Of a stretch of 64,000 bases of DNA, positions 55,303 through 64,000 are shown in pieces (the first letter of the stretch is position 1; each line of letters opens with the position of its first letter). The notes under the pieces are model-generated. The model saw only the letters and a list, made by a program, of their open reading frames with translations, did no database searches and had not been told where the DNA came from. The position numbers and the translations under genes were made by a program. Source of the stretch: Streptomyces halobius (GTDB lineage: Bacteria; Actinomycetota; Actinomycetes; Streptomycetales; Streptomycetaceae); NCBI RefSeq assembly GCF_023277745.1, contig NZ_CP086322.1:248001-312000 (forward strand), in the 5' to 3' direction.

Positions 55303-55330
55303 TGACCGCTGACCGCTGACCGCTGACCGC
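55303..55330. repeat. four tandem 7-bp repeats
   Basis: TGACCGC occurs four times head to tail between the small gene and the TetR gene. Copy number is likely to vary by slippage. Confidence 0.85.
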
Positions 55331-55443
55331 CGAAGACTGCGAACGGACGGCTCAACTGCTGCTTCATGACCGGCCACAGGTCCGGTAGCGGCGGCGCAGA
55401 CGTGCCGGACAGCCGCGCACCCGCATGTGGTAGCACTGCGTAC

Positions 55444-56061
55444 ATGACGGGCAAGGCCACTGAGCGTGCTGGTTATCACCATGGCGATCTCCCCGCCGCT
55501 CTCACCGCGGCGGCCATCGAGCTCCTGGACGAGCGCGGGATGGAGCAGGTGACCGTACGAGAGGTCGCGCGCCGGGCAGGGGTGTCGCCGGGAGCGCCGT
55601 TCCGGCATTTCGCGGACCGTCAGGCGCTGTTGACGGCGGTCGCCGACCATATCCTGGCCGACTTCGGCGAGTGGCAGCTCGGCGTGGTCGCGGACACCGG
55701 GGGGTCTGTGATGCGTGCCTTCGGCCTGGGCTTCGTCCGTTTCGCGATCCGCCACCCGCGGCGCTTCGAGCTGATCAGGACCAGGGTGTTCGGCGACAGC
55801 CGGCCCGCCGAACTGCACCGGCGTCTCACCGACATCGAGCGGGTCTTCACCGACGTGATCATCGCCGATCAGGAGGCCGGTGTACTGCGTCCCGGCGACC
55901 CCGCGATCGTGGGTCTCGCGGGACAGGCGGTCGTCTACGGGCTGTCACAGATGATCGTCGACGGTTATCTGCCGCCGGACCGGGCGGAACAGCTGGCCGA
56001 GCAGGTCCTGGACACCTTCGGGCTCGGCATCGCCAACCCCCCCGGCCGCACGGGGCCTTGA
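55444..56061 (+). CDS. TetR-family transcriptional regulator
   Basis: This 205-residue regulator has an N-terminal helix-turn-helix: YHHGDLPAALTAAAIELLDE, VTVREVARRAGVSPGAPFRH, FADRQALLTAVADHIL. The C-terminal ligand domain follows (LGFVRFAIRHPRRFELIRTR). The GYHHGDL start supports ATG 55444 as the true start. It precedes an SRPBCC gene, with an 11-bp-arm palindrome between them, so local repression with a ligand-binding partner is likely. Confidence 0.87.
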   Translation: MTGKATERAGYHHGDLPAALTAAAIELLDERGMEQVTVREVARRAGVSPGAPFRHFADRQALLTAVADHILADFGEWQLGVVADTGGSVMRAFGLGFVRFAIRHPRRFELIRTRVFGDSRPAELHRRLTDIERVFTDVIIADQEAGVLRPGDPAIVGLAGQAVVYGLSQMIVDGYLPPDRAEQLAEQVLDTFGLGIANPPGRTGP

Positions 56062-56076
56062 CCCCCACTCCGGGCA

Positions 56077-56101
56077 CTGATGTAATCACCGATTACATCA
56101 G
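56077..56101. promoter_or_regulatory. putative TetR operator palindrome
   Basis: CTGATGTAATC and GATTACATCAG are perfect inverted arms separated by ACC, in the 54 bases between the TetR and SRPBCC genes. The AT-rich arms stand out in this GC-rich DNA. The ribosome site of the next gene (CAGGAGG) follows directly. Confidence 0.7.
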
Positions 56102-56115
56102 CTCAGGAGGCGCCG

Positions 56116-56646
56116 ATGCCCCTACCGAACCTGTCGCGCATACCGCGCTTCCCGGACCCTGCGGCCACCGGCACGGTGACCATCAGGACGACCCCGGCCG
56201 ATGCGTACGACGTGGTCAGCGACCCGCCCGTCATGATCCGTCTCGCCGAAGAGGCCCACCGCGCCCGCTGGCTGGGCGGCGCCACGGCGCCGGCGGTGGG
56301 TGCCCGCTTCCGCGGCCACAACCGCAACGGCCTCCGTCGCTGGGTCACCAACTGCCGTATCACGGATGTCGATCCGGGCCGGCGCTTCGCCTACGAGGTG
56401 ACGGCGCCACTCGGGGTCCCCATCTCCCGCTGGCAGTACGACATCGCGCCCACGGCGGAGGGCTGCACCGTCACCGAGACCAGCTGGCTGCGGGTGCCGC
56501 TGTGGTTCATCCCCCTCGCCATCCTGATCACCGGTGTCTCCGACCGTATCGGCCTCAACAACGCCAACATCGGCACCACATTGCTACGCCTCAAGCACTA
56601 TCTGGAGGCAGATCGAACGCGGCCGAGGCGGACACCAGAGGGCTGA
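56116..56646 (+). CDS. SRPBCC-family protein next to a TetR regulator
   Basis: This 176-residue START-like protein reads ATGTVTIRTTPADAYDVVSD, RFRGHNRNGLRRWVTNCRIT and FAYEVTAPLGVPISRWQYDI, then CTVTETSWLRVPLWFIPLAI and a C-terminal helix. AGGAGG lies just before the ATG. Members bind hydrophobic ligands; function here unknown. It follows the putative TetR operator. 56647-57131 after it holds no gene I can support. Confidence 0.82.
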   Translation: MPLPNLSRIPRFPDPAATGTVTIRTTPADAYDVVSDPPVMIRLAEEAHRARWLGGATAPAVGARFRGHNRNGLRRWVTNCRITDVDPGRRFAYEVTAPLGVPISRWQYDIAPTAEGCTVTETSWLRVPLWFIPLAILITGVSDRIGLNNANIGTTLLRLKHYLEADRTRPRRTPEG

Positions 56647-57131
56647 CCATCTGCGGGCCGTGGCCCTGATCGAAGAGGCGGGGCTCAGCGCGGACAAGGA
56701 ACTGTGGGCGGTGTCGACAAGCGCACCGGTCCCGGCGGGAGCGAAGTGCCGGCGGCCCGGCCAGCCAGGCGGCTGCACCATTTCGTCCTGTGGCTCGCAC
56801 TGCGGCTCTTCCTGCGGCGGGGGCGGGGCGACTGAGCGCGCCGCTGTCCCGACAACAGCCCAGTGAAGGCCCGCCACTTGTCTCACGCGAGATGCGTTAA
56901 CAATGGGCACTTATCTGCTAGGAATGCCTGGAGCCGAGGTTCGCGTACGTCGAACCGGCTGAGGGACGCACTGCCACGCCTTTCCCGACAGCCAACTGGT
57001 CACCCGGACCGGAGTCGACTGGAGCCGGCCGACCGGCATCGGAACCGCCGTCGTGGTCCCCATACCGGTCGGCCGGCCTCGCCGTACGCCGGTGGCTGGT
57101 CACCGGCCCGACTATGGGAGCTGACCGCGGA

Positions 57132-58232
57132 ATGACCGCCCACGCCCTGCCCGCGCACATCCCGCCGACCATGCGCGCTGCCGTCCTCACCGCCCCGGAG
57201 ACATTGGAGATCCAGGAGCGCCCGGTGCCGCGGCCCGGCCCCGGCCAGGTCCTGGTCCGCGTCGAAGCGGTTGGCATCTGCGGCTCCGACGTCCACTACT
57301 ACCGCCACGGCCGCATCGGCGACTTCGTCGTCCGAGCCCCCATGATCCTCGGCCACGAGCCCGGCGGCACGGTCGCCGCCCTCGGCCCGGACACCAGCCG
57401 CCACCAGGTCGGACAACGGGTGTCGGTGGAACCCGGTGTGCCCTGCGCCCGCTGCGCCCAGTGCCGCCGAGGCCGCTACAACCTCTGCCCCGACGTCTCC
57501 TTCCACGCCACTCCCCCGGTCGACGGCGCCCTGTGCGAATACATCGCCGCGGACGAGGACTTCGCCCATCCTGTGCCCGACAAGCTGACCGCCGAAGAGG
57601 CCGCCCTCCTGGAGCCGCTTTCCGTGGGTGTTTGGGCCTGCCGCAAGGGGCGCGTCGGACCCGGCTCCCGGGTCCTGGTCACCGGCGCGGGCCCCATCGG
57701 CCTGGTCGCCGCGCAGACCGCCCGTGCCTTCGGCGCCACCGAAGTCGTCGTCACCGATGTCGCGCCCCACCGCCTGGACCTGGCACGGCAGTTGGGTGCC
57801 ACCGCCACCGTGGACGTAGGCGGCGGCACTCCCCTTCCTCAAGCTCTCGACGCTGTTCGAGCAGGGGAGACACCAATCGCGGACACCGACTTCGAGCCCG
57901 ATGTCCTGCTGGAGTGCTCCGGCGTCCCCGCCGTCGTCGGCGAAGCGATTCGCACCGTCGGCCGCGCGGGCCGGGCCGTCCTCGTCGGCATGGGCGGCGA
58001 CACCGTCCCGCTGCCGCTGGCCCATGTGCAGAACTTCGAGATCGAGGTCACCGGCACCTTCCGGTACGCCAACACCTGGCCGACCGCCATCGCGCTGGCG
58101 GCTTCCGGCGAGGTGGATCTGGACCGGCTGATCACCCACCGGTACGACCTGGAAGCGGCGGAGGATGCCCTCACCGCCGCCGCCCGGGACCGTACAACGG
58201 TCAAACCCCTGGTACTCCCCCAACCGGCCTGA
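57132..58232 (+). CDS. zinc-dependent alcohol dehydrogenase (sorbitol/xylitol dehydrogenase type)
   Basis: This 366-residue medium-chain dehydrogenase has the catalytic zinc Cys and His in GICGSDVHYYRHG and ILGHEPGG, the structural zinc cysteines in CARCAQCRRGRYNLC, and the NAD motif VTGAGPIGLVAAQTARAFGA. VHYYRHGRIGDFVV is the usual polyol-dehydrogenase pattern, so sorbitol, xylitol or similar polyols are likely substrates. The start at 57132 is uncertain; an ATG at residue 14 is close to where family members begin. A DeoR-like fragment follows. Confidence 0.88.
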   Translation: MTAHALPAHIPPTMRAAVLTAPETLEIQERPVPRPGPGQVLVRVEAVGICGSDVHYYRHGRIGDFVVRAPMILGHEPGGTVAALGPDTSRHQVGQRVSVEPGVPCARCAQCRRGRYNLCPDVSFHATPPVDGALCEYIAADEDFAHPVPDKLTAEEAALLEPLSVGVWACRKGRVGPGSRVLVTGAGPIGLVAAQTARAFGATEVVVTDVAPHRLDLARQLGATATVDVGGGTPLPQALDAVRAGETPIADTDFEPDVLLECSGVPAVVGEAIRTVGRAGRAVLVGMGGDTVPLPLAHVQNFEIEVTGTFRYANTWPTAIALAASGEVDLDRLITHRYDLEAAEDALTAAARDRTTVKPLVLPQPA

Positions 58233-58365
58233 CCACCACCCGCCCAACTCACACGAGGCCGTGCTCCTCGCGGACCGCTCCGAGTTCGGCAAGGCCGCCA
58301 CCCACGCGTACGGCACCGCCAACCACTACCAGGCAGCCATCGTGCTACCGGCGCTGGGCCCGTAG
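58165..58365 (+). pseudogene. C-terminal fragment of a DeoR-type regulator
   Basis: After the dehydrogenase the frame ends HEAVLLADRSEFGKAATHAY, GTANHYQAAIVLPALGP. The VLLADRSxFGKxA pattern resembles the C-terminus of DeoR-family sugar-phosphate sensors, which often regulate polyol genes. Only about 38 residues remain and the match is weak. Confidence 0.28.
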
Positions 58366-58828
58366 GCGTGTCGCCCATGCGCTGACGCCGATCCGGCCGG
58401 CACCGATACAGGCCAGCCACATCAGCAGGCCCAGCAGCAGCCATTCCGGCTGGTAGAAGAGGTTGCTCAGCAGGGTCCACGGGTTTGGGTAGCGGCCCAT
58501 CAGCGGGGGTACGACCGTGGTGATCAGTGCCCCGATCATGGTCCCGCCCCAGCACCAGTGCGGCCGGGCGGACGGCGACGCCCAGCACGAGTGCCATGCC
58601 GCCGAGCAGTTCGACGGTGGCCAGCACGGGTGCCACCACGCCCGCAAGGGGCAGCGGGAGAGCAGCGTCCCGGAGCGCGGCAGCGAACGCGTCCACATCG
58701 GCGAGCTTGCCCACCGCACCACTCAGGAACATGAAGCCGACGCTGACCCGCAGCACCAGCTGCGGCAGCCAGGCCAACTCACGCAGTTCTTCTTCCGGTC
58801 GCATGCAGCACCTTTTGATCAAAGACAT
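58345..58828 (-). pseudogene. DoxX-family membrane protein, frameshifted
   Basis: The first frame reads LVLRVSVGFMFLSGAVGKLA, APVLATVELLGGMALVLGVA and VRPAALVL. A one-base shift near 58555 gives MIGALITTVVPPLMGRYPN and PEWLLLGLLMWLACIGAGRI. These are the four DoxX helices. Restoring one base gives a full-length protein of about 160 residues. Confidence 0.65.
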
Positions 58829-58897
58829 ATGGGCTCCCGTGATGGGGAAGGGGAAGGGGAAACGGGGAAGAGCAACGAAGGGGTCCAGACAAGGGGT

Positions 58898-59400
58898 TCA
58901 GGCAGCGGGGCAGGCGATCTCGCCTGCCAGTCGCCGCACCGTGGCCACCGCTAGCAGCACCACGGAAACCACGGCCAGCAGCGGCTGCAACGGCTGCCAG
59001 ATGCTCAGCGCACCCGAAGTACCGATCGCGAGCAGCACGAGCTTGTTGCAGACGGGGCAGCCGACCGCGAAGAACCCCAGGAGGCCACCCAGCATGCCCA
59101 TGCGCCGGGGGCGCCGGTCATCCGCCGATGCCCCGGTACGCACGTACGTGGCCAGCAGCAGCCCGGCGAGCGCGGCCGTGACGGCGAGCGCCGGATAGCC
59201 CCAGGCAGGGGTGGGCACGGTCCGGGTGAAGAGCGGGTTGGGAATCACGGCCGTGGGCAGGCCGAGCACGAGCGCGGTCGGTACGGCCGCCCCTGCGGCA
59301 GTGCCCCGCCGGGAAGGGGGCCAGGCCGCGACGGCGCGCAGCGCGAGCCAGATGGGTGCGAGCGAGAAGTACGCATACGGGATGTCTCCGGTCCAGTTTC
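58898..59400 (-). pseudogene. multi-helix membrane protein lacking its N-terminus
   Basis: The frame GNWTGDIPYAYFSLAPIWLA, LRAVAAWPPSRRGTAAGAAV, PALAVTAALAGLLLATYVRT, GGLLGFFAVGCPVCNKLVLL and SIWQPLQPLLAVVSVVLLAV encodes several membrane helices with a CPxC motif (FFAVGCPVCNKL), typical of an actinobacterial membrane family of unknown role. There is no start: the sequence joins the GNAT fragment at about 59400. Confidence 0.5.
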
Positions 59401-59404
59401 CGGG

Positions 59405-59732
59405 CGATCATCGTCTCCCGGGCCGCGGCCACCAGGCGTCGGCCGTGCCCACGACCACGAGCCTCCCGGCGGGTCACCACCGTGCTCAGCCCACCGGCGC
59501 GATGACGCTGACCGGCATGGAGCATCTCCTTGGAGAGGCTGTCCAGTGCGGCCAGCAGCGTCCCTTCGTCCACGAGCAGCATGGACAACGGCCGCAGCGA
59601 AGGATCGTGGGTGGGCGCATCGGGAGGGATGGCCGAGACGCGCCCGGACGGCCACGCCTGCTCCTGGATCTCCCGCACCTGAGCACGCGGATCGGAGGGA
59701 GTGGCCTCTTCGGGGAACGACAGGATCTGCAC
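59405..59732 (-). pseudogene. N-terminal half of a GNAT acetyltransferase
   Basis: From GTG 59732 the frame reads VQILSFPEEATPSDPRAQVR, EIQEQAWPSGRVSAIPPD, LRPLSMLLVDEGTLLAALDS and GLSTVVTRREARGRGHGRRL. The VVTRREARGRGHGRRLV is the acetyl-CoA loop of GNAT enzymes. The C-terminal half is absent where it joins the membrane protein. Confidence 0.55.
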
Positions 59733-60013
59733 ACGCCGATTCTGCTCATACGCCTCATGGGCACAAGCGGGTTTTCCCGGCAGCGCACCACAGGTTGGTC
59801 GGGCATCAGAGATCCGTCGAGCACCACAGGTCCTTCCAGCACCACAGGTCCCTCGATGTGACACCCCGCCAGTACCGACGGCAGCTATGCCCGGGCTGCC
59901 GTTGCCCGGAACGACAGACGACCGCAGTCCGGGTGCAGCATCACCACGTGGCACTCCCGTACCCCGCCTATATGATAACACTACGCTATAAATGACTACA
60001 GAGGGTGATCTGC
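59733..60013. other. leader region of the type III PKS gene
   Basis: No gene is supported. GCACCACAGGT-like units recur near 59785-59850. The last 40 bases (TATATGATAACACTACGC) are AT-rich and likely hold the PKS promoter. Confidence 0.4.
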
Positions 60014-61075
60014 ATGGGTATATGCGGTTCGGCCGTGGTGACCGGAGTTGCGGTGGCCCTGCCAGCGATCTCCTACAGCCAGGAGGAGTTCACCCTGTTG
60101 GGAGCAAACGAGACGAATCGACCGCTCGTCGATCGGATCGCCGCGGGCAGCGGTATCTCGCGGCGTCATGTGGCGGTGAGCCCTCTGCTGGACGACGTCA
60201 AGCGCTGGTCCACGGCCCGGCGCATGCGCCGGTACCAGGAGGAGGCGCTTCCGCTCAGCAAGGACGCCGTGGCCACGGCACTGGTCGAGACCGGCCTCGA
60301 CCCGTCCCACGTTGGCCTGATGTGCGTGACGTCCTCCACCGGATACGCCGCGCCGGGCCTGGACACCCGATTGGCCCGGGACGTGGGCATCGCACCGACG
60401 GTGGAGCGGCTCCTGGTGGGGCACATGGGCTGCCTGGCGGCCGTGCCGGCGCTGGCCGCGTGCGCCAACTTCGTACGCGCACAACGGCGCCCGGCCGTTC
60501 TGGTGAACGCGGAGCTGTCGTCGCTGCACCTGCAGCCGCCTCCCTGGAACACCGGCCAGCAGGTGGTGAACGCGCTGTTCGGCGACGCCGTCACGGCCAC
60601 CGTCATCCAGCCGGAACGGCCCGCCGAGGCCGGCCACGGCCTTGAGGTCGTGGATGTGGTCGCGCACACGGACACCGAGCACGAGGACTACATGTCGCTC
60701 ACGGTCGAGGACCACGGCTTCCGGATGAGCGTGTCCCCGCGTGTGCCCGATGTTCTCGAACGCCACTTGCGGCCCATGCTCGACGGTCTGCTGGCGCGTC
60801 ACTCGCTCGGTCTCGCCGATGTGTGCTGGTGGGCGGTGCATCCGGGCGGACCGCGCATCCTCGACGCGGCCGAGAGCAGTCTCGGCCTTCCGCCCGAGGC
60901 CCTGGCCGCCTCCCGGTACGTGCTGCGGGAACACGGCAACTGCGCCTCCGCGGGCCTGCCCTTGGTGGTGCAGGAGCTGCAGCGCCGGTCCCCGCTGGCG
61001 CCCGAGCAATACGGCCTGGCCATGGCCTTTGGCCCAGGACTGACCCTGTACGCGGTTCTGTTCGTCGGCGTCTGA
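60014..61075 (+). CDS. type III polyketide synthase (chalcone synthase-like)
   Basis: This 353-residue enzyme has the Cys-His-Asn triad: Cys in LVGHMGCLAAVPALAACANF, His in WWAVHPGGPRILDAAESSLG and Asn in REHGNCASAGLPLVVQELQR. MAFGPGLTLYAVLF at the C-terminus is the usual GFGPG cyclisation loop. Such enzymes extend acyl-CoAs with malonyl-CoA to make pyrones, resorcinols or similar aromatics. AGAGGG lies about eight bases before ATG 60014, which is preferred over GTG 60005. The product cannot be predicted. The transporter gene follows by 46 bases. Confidence 0.9.
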   Translation: MGICGSAVVTGVAVALPAISYSQEEFTLLGANETNRPLVDRIAAGSGISRRHVAVSPLLDDVKRWSTARRMRRYQEEALPLSKDAVATALVETGLDPSHVGLMCVTSSTGYAAPGLDTRLARDVGIAPTVERLLVGHMGCLAAVPALAACANFVRAQRRPAVLVNAELSSLHLQPPPWNTGQQVVNALFGDAVTATVIQPERPAEAGHGLEVVDVVAHTDTEHEDYMSLTVEDHGFRMSVSPRVPDVLERHLRPMLDGLLARHSLGLADVCWWAVHPGGPRILDAAESSLGLPPEALAASRYVLREHGNCASAGLPLVVQELQRRSPLAPEQYGLAMAFGPGLTLYAVLFVGV

Positions 61076-61121
61076 CCGCGCCAAGGGAACAGAGCTCCCG
61101 AGCGGACCCACAGGAAGCACC

Positions 61122-63557
61122 GTGCGCAAAGCCGCCAACACCACCACAGCAGCCGAAAGCCCGTCCCCGGCACCCGGGGCCGGCCCCGGGAAACCCGCTG
61201 ACCGCTCCCGGCTCGCCGCTCTCGGACGGTTCCTGGTCCGCCGCCGCGTACCCGTGCTGCTGGCGGTGCTGCTGGCGGTGGCGGCCGCCGTCCCGGTCGG
61301 CGGTGGTGTCGCCGACCGGCTGTCCAGCGGCGGCTTCACCGACCCGGCGGCGGAGTCGTCCAAGACCCAGGATTTCCTCGCGGACCGCTTCGGCTCGGGT
61401 GTGCCCAATCTGGTGTTCCTGGCCCGTGCCCCGGGACCGGTCGACGATCCGCGGACCGCGTCCGCCGGGCGGGACCTCACCAGGCGGCTCGCCCAGGAAC
61501 CGGGCGTGCTGTCGGCCGCGTCGTACTGGACGGCCCCCCGCGAGTCGGCGCAACCGCTCAAGGCCCGCGACGGACGCTCGGCGCTGGTGCTGATGCGACT
61601 GGGTGGCGACGAGGACCGAGTGCGGGCCACCGCGAAGGAGCTGGTCCCCCGTTTCACCGGCCGTCATGGGGTGCTGCGGCTCTCCGCCACCGGGGAGGCG
61701 CAGGTCTCGGGGGAAGTCCAGGAGCAGAGCGAGCGGGACCTGCTCCGGGCCGAGGCGTATGCGGCCCCGGTCATCCTGCTCATCCTGCTCTTTGTGTTCG
61801 GCAGTGCGGTGGCGGCCGGCCTGCCCCTGCTCATCGGGGTCTTCTCCATCCTGGGCACCTTCGTCGTGCTGCAGGTGCTGTCCCATCTGACCTCGGTCTC
61901 CGTCTTCGCGATCAACATCACCACGGCGCTGGGCCTGGGGCTGGCCATCGACTACAGCCTGTTCATCGTCACCCGTTTCCGGGAGGAGATGGCGCGCGGC
62001 CTCGGCACCACCGAGGCGGTCGCGCAGAGCGTCCGCACGGCCGGTCGCACCGTGCTGTTCTCCGCGCTGACGGTGGCCCTGTCGCTGTCGGCCCTGCTGG
62101 TCTTCCCGCTGTACTTCCTGCGCTCCTTCGCCTACGCGGGCGTGGCAGTGGTGGCGCTCGCGGCCTTTGCGGCCGTGGTGGTGCTGCCCGCGGTACTCGG
62201 CGTGCTCGGCCCGCGGATCGACGCGCTGGACGTACGGCGGTTGTTCCGCTGCAGACCGAAGCGTGACGGCGACCGGGGCGGGCAGGGCATGGGGCCAGAG
62301 GGGCCGGCCGGTGGATCGGGACGGGCCGCCGGGACTGGGCGGACCACCCGGACTGGACAGACCACCGGGACTGGGCAGGTCGCCGGTACAGCGGAGGCCG
62401 CCGGCGCGGGCGGAGCCAGGCCGGGGAACAACGGGTTCTGGCACCGGCTCGCCACCGCGGTCATGCGGCGACCGGTACTGTGCGCGACCGGCGTGATCAC
62501 CCTGCTGGTGGTGCTCGGCCTGCCGTTCACCCGGATCTCCTTCGGCCTGATCGACGACCGGGTCCTGCCCGCCGACGCTCCCGCGCACCGTACGGCGCAG
62601 TTCGTACGGGAAGAGTTCGCGAGCCGGGAGAACTCCGCGCTGTCCGTGGTGCTGCCCACCATCAGCGGCTCCGGCGACCGGCAGCAGGTCACCGCCTACG
62701 CCACCCGCCTGTCGGCCCTGCCGGGCGTGGCCCGGGTGGACACCGTCACGGGCTCCTACGCCGGGGGGCGGCAGGTGGCGCCCGCCTCCGCCGCCTCCGC
62801 CGCGTTCACGGCGAACGGTGCCAGCTGGCTGTCAGTGGTGCCGTCGGTCGAGCCGTTCTCCTCCGCCGGCGCGAAGCTGGTGGAGCGGTTGCGGGCGGAC
62901 GGCGCGCCGGGCGCGGTGCTCGTCGGCGGTGATGCCGCGGTGCTCGCGGACACCCGCGACACACTCGCCGACCGGCTGCCCGAGGCAGCACTGATCGTCG
63001 GCGGCACGACCGTGGCGCTGCTGTTCCTCTTCACCGGCAGCGTGCTGATCCCGTTCAAGGCCGTGCTGCTCAACCTGCTGAGCCTGACCGCGACCTTCGG
63101 CGCCATGGTGTACGTCTTCCAGGAAGGCCACCTGCGCTGGCTCGTCGGCGACTTCACCGTGACCGGCATGGTGGACACCAGCATGCCGGTGCTGATGTTC
63201 TGCGTCGCCTTCGGGCTGTCCATGGACTACGAGGTGTTCCTGCTCTCCCGGATCAAGGAGGTCTACGCGGAGACCGGGGACAACACGCTGGCCGTCGCCG
63301 CCGGGCTGGAACGCACCGGACGCCTGGTCAGTGCCGCGGCCGCGCTCGTCGCCGTCGTCATGATCGCGCTGGCCACGTCCGGGATCACCTTCCTGAAGCT
63401 CCTGGGCGTGGGCCTGGCGCTGGCCGTGCTGCTGGACGCCACGCTGGTGCGCGGCGTGCTCGTACCGGCCGTGATGAGGCTCGCGGGGCGGGCCAACTGG
63501 TGGGCGCCGCGACCGCTGCGCCGCCTGCACGGCAAGCTGGGGCTCTCCGACGAGTGA
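61122..63557 (+). CDS. MMPL-family RND transporter
   Basis: This 811-residue protein has two MMPL halves, each with about six helices after a large outer loop. The first half holds the signature INITTALGLGLAIDYSLFIV, the second VLMFCVAFGLSMDYEVFLLS, with charged residues for proton coupling. A Gly/Thr-rich linker of about 45 residues with short repeats (TGRTTRTGQTTGTGQ) joins the halves. The GTG start at 61122 has AGGAAG six bases upstream. It probably exports the product of the adjacent type III PKS, or lipids as in mycobacterial MmpL proteins. Confidence 0.9.
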   Translation: MRKAANTTTAAESPSPAPGAGPGKPADRSRLAALGRFLVRRRVPVLLAVLLAVAAAVPVGGGVADRLSSGGFTDPAAESSKTQDFLADRFGSGVPNLVFLARAPGPVDDPRTASAGRDLTRRLAQEPGVLSAASYWTAPRESAQPLKARDGRSALVLMRLGGDEDRVRATAKELVPRFTGRHGVLRLSATGEAQVSGEVQEQSERDLLRAEAYAAPVILLILLFVFGSAVAAGLPLLIGVFSILGTFVVLQVLSHLTSVSVFAINITTALGLGLAIDYSLFIVTRFREEMARGLGTTEAVAQSVRTAGRTVLFSALTVALSLSALLVFPLYFLRSFAYAGVAVVALAAFAAVVVLPAVLGVLGPRIDALDVRRLFRCRPKRDGDRGGQGMGPEGPAGGSGRAAGTGRTTRTGQTTGTGQVAGTAEAAGAGGARPGNNGFWHRLATAVMRRPVLCATGVITLLVVLGLPFTRISFGLIDDRVLPADAPAHRTAQFVREEFASRENSALSVVLPTISGSGDRQQVTAYATRLSALPGVARVDTVTGSYAGGRQVAPASAASAAFTANGASWLSVVPSVEPFSSAGAKLVERLRADGAPGAVLVGGDAAVLADTRDTLADRLPEAALIVGGTTVALLFLFTGSVLIPFKAVLLNLLSLTATFGAMVYVFQEGHLRWLVGDFTVTGMVDTSMPVLMFCVAFGLSMDYEVFLLSRIKEVYAETGDNTLAVAAGLERTGRLVSAAAALVAVVMIALATSGITFLKLLGVGLALAVLLDATLVRGVLVPAVMRLAGRANWWAPRPLRRLHGKLGLSDE

Positions 63558-63669
63558 ACGGTCCACCAGTCCGCGGGCCGGTACTGCATGCCCTTGCGCA
63601 TCCGCTTGCCGTAAGCCTGCTGGAGAATGAGGACCGGAACCGACCTCAGTGCGTCCTGGCGTCGCGGTC

Positions 63670-64000
63670 ATGGCGAACACGGCAACCAGCATTCGTCCCT
63701 TCCGTATCGATATTCCGCAGGCACAGCTCGTTGATCTGCAGGCCCGCTTGGCCGCCACCCGGTGGCCGGATGAGCTGCCTGGTGTCGGCTGGAGCCGCGG
63801 TGTCCCCGGGCCTGTCCGAAGGACCTGGCCGAGTAATGCGTTCCACCTGGTCGTCCCCTCGCTGCCGGGGTTCGGTCGCCCCTCAGCCGTCCCAGTATGG
63901 CTGGTACGGCGGGAGATTCAGCGTACGGCCCTCGGCGCAGGTTCGGAGGACGAGGGTCTCGGCCCGGTAGAGCCGCAGGGGCTTTCGGCTGATCACTTTC
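63670..64000 (+). pseudogene. epoxide hydrolase N-terminal remnant
   Basis: ATG 63670 reads [40 protein letters not shown], the N-terminal domain of bacterial epoxide hydrolases. It then skips the usual middle (a KDLAEY piece is present in another frame) and joins [12 protein letters not shown], losing the catalytic Asp region. Internal deletion plus shift means no activity. It runs to the window end without recognisable further domains. Confidence 0.6.
63883..64000 (-). CDS. C-terminus of an unknown protein, cut by the window edge
   Basis: The minus-strand frame, open at the edge, ends [33 protein letters not shown] with a stop at 63883-63885. It looks like real coding sequence (balanced codons, natural C-terminus). 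No family is recognised, and it overlaps the epoxide hydrolase remnant. Confidence 0.3.
   Translation of the reverse strand, partial: KVISRKPLRLYRAETLVLRTCAEGRTLNLPPYQPYWDG

Noticed and set aside
57000..58322. 440-residue frame antisense to the alcohol dehydrogenase
   Set aside because: Shadow frame; the plus strand has every zinc and NAD motif.
60699..62588. 629-residue frame antisense to the PKS and MMPL genes
   Set aside because: Shadow of two clear genes, composed of His/Gln/Arg-rich low-complexity residues.

Overview
The window is high-GC actinobacterial DNA and most resembles Streptomyces. The codon use is GC-rich, there are many ECF/SigJ sigma factors, LysR and TetR regulators, SRPBCC and DUF6461 proteins, and a bacterial type III polyketide synthase. 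More than twenty broken genes and the remains of at least eight transposon families suggest accessory DNA such as a chromosome arm or large plasmid; this is inference. No tRNA, rRNA or CRISPR array was seen.

Layout. 0.6-10.2 kb: a minus-strand metabolic run reads FAD/Fe-S 2-hydroxyacid dehydrogenase, pyruvate oxidase, enolase-superfamily enzyme, GH15 glucosidase, broken cation-efflux gene; a hemerythrin gene lies upstream. 10.4-15 kb: an anion-permease-like gene sits in a graveyard of gene and transposase fragments. 15-21.6 kb: DUF6461 protein, CBS protein, a decayed IS5-type element with 26-bp ends, and a divergent LysR / PLP-enzyme / SDR locus. 21.7-28.0 kb: a 6.3-kb element with 24-bp inverted ends and a perfect 5-bp target duplication; it carries a secreted-protein gene and what looks like one group II intron nested inside another. 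28-34 kb: MFS remnant, HdeD, secreted cutinase-like esterase, M28-like protein, IS982 and IS3 remnants. 34-39.6 kb: VOC protein, a three-gene sigma-factor operon, and a DUF1259 lipoprotein / DUF378 / broken ChrB operon. 41-48.7 kb: an FAD monooxygenase, then a four-gene peptide/nickel-type ABC transporter behind a cobalamin riboswitch; its last gene is cut short by an IS630 remnant. 49.3-54.4 kb: Tn3 remnant, a eukaryote-like serine carboxypeptidase and a phosphatidylserine-decarboxylase-like gene (both frameshifted), and an overlapping SigJ/SRPBCC pair. 54.6-64 kb: TetR/SRPBCC unit with an operator palindrome, zinc alcohol dehydrogenase, broken DoxX/GNAT/membrane genes, and a type III PKS with an MMPL exporter.

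How genes work together (inference). The 2-hydroxyacid dehydrogenase could feed pyruvate to pyruvate oxidase, both passing electrons to quinone. The B12 riboswitch suggests that the ABC transporter imports cobalt or a corrinoid precursor. The PKS and MMPL genes look like a make-and-export pair. Many breaks are single small indels, so raw reads should be checked before calling each gene dead.
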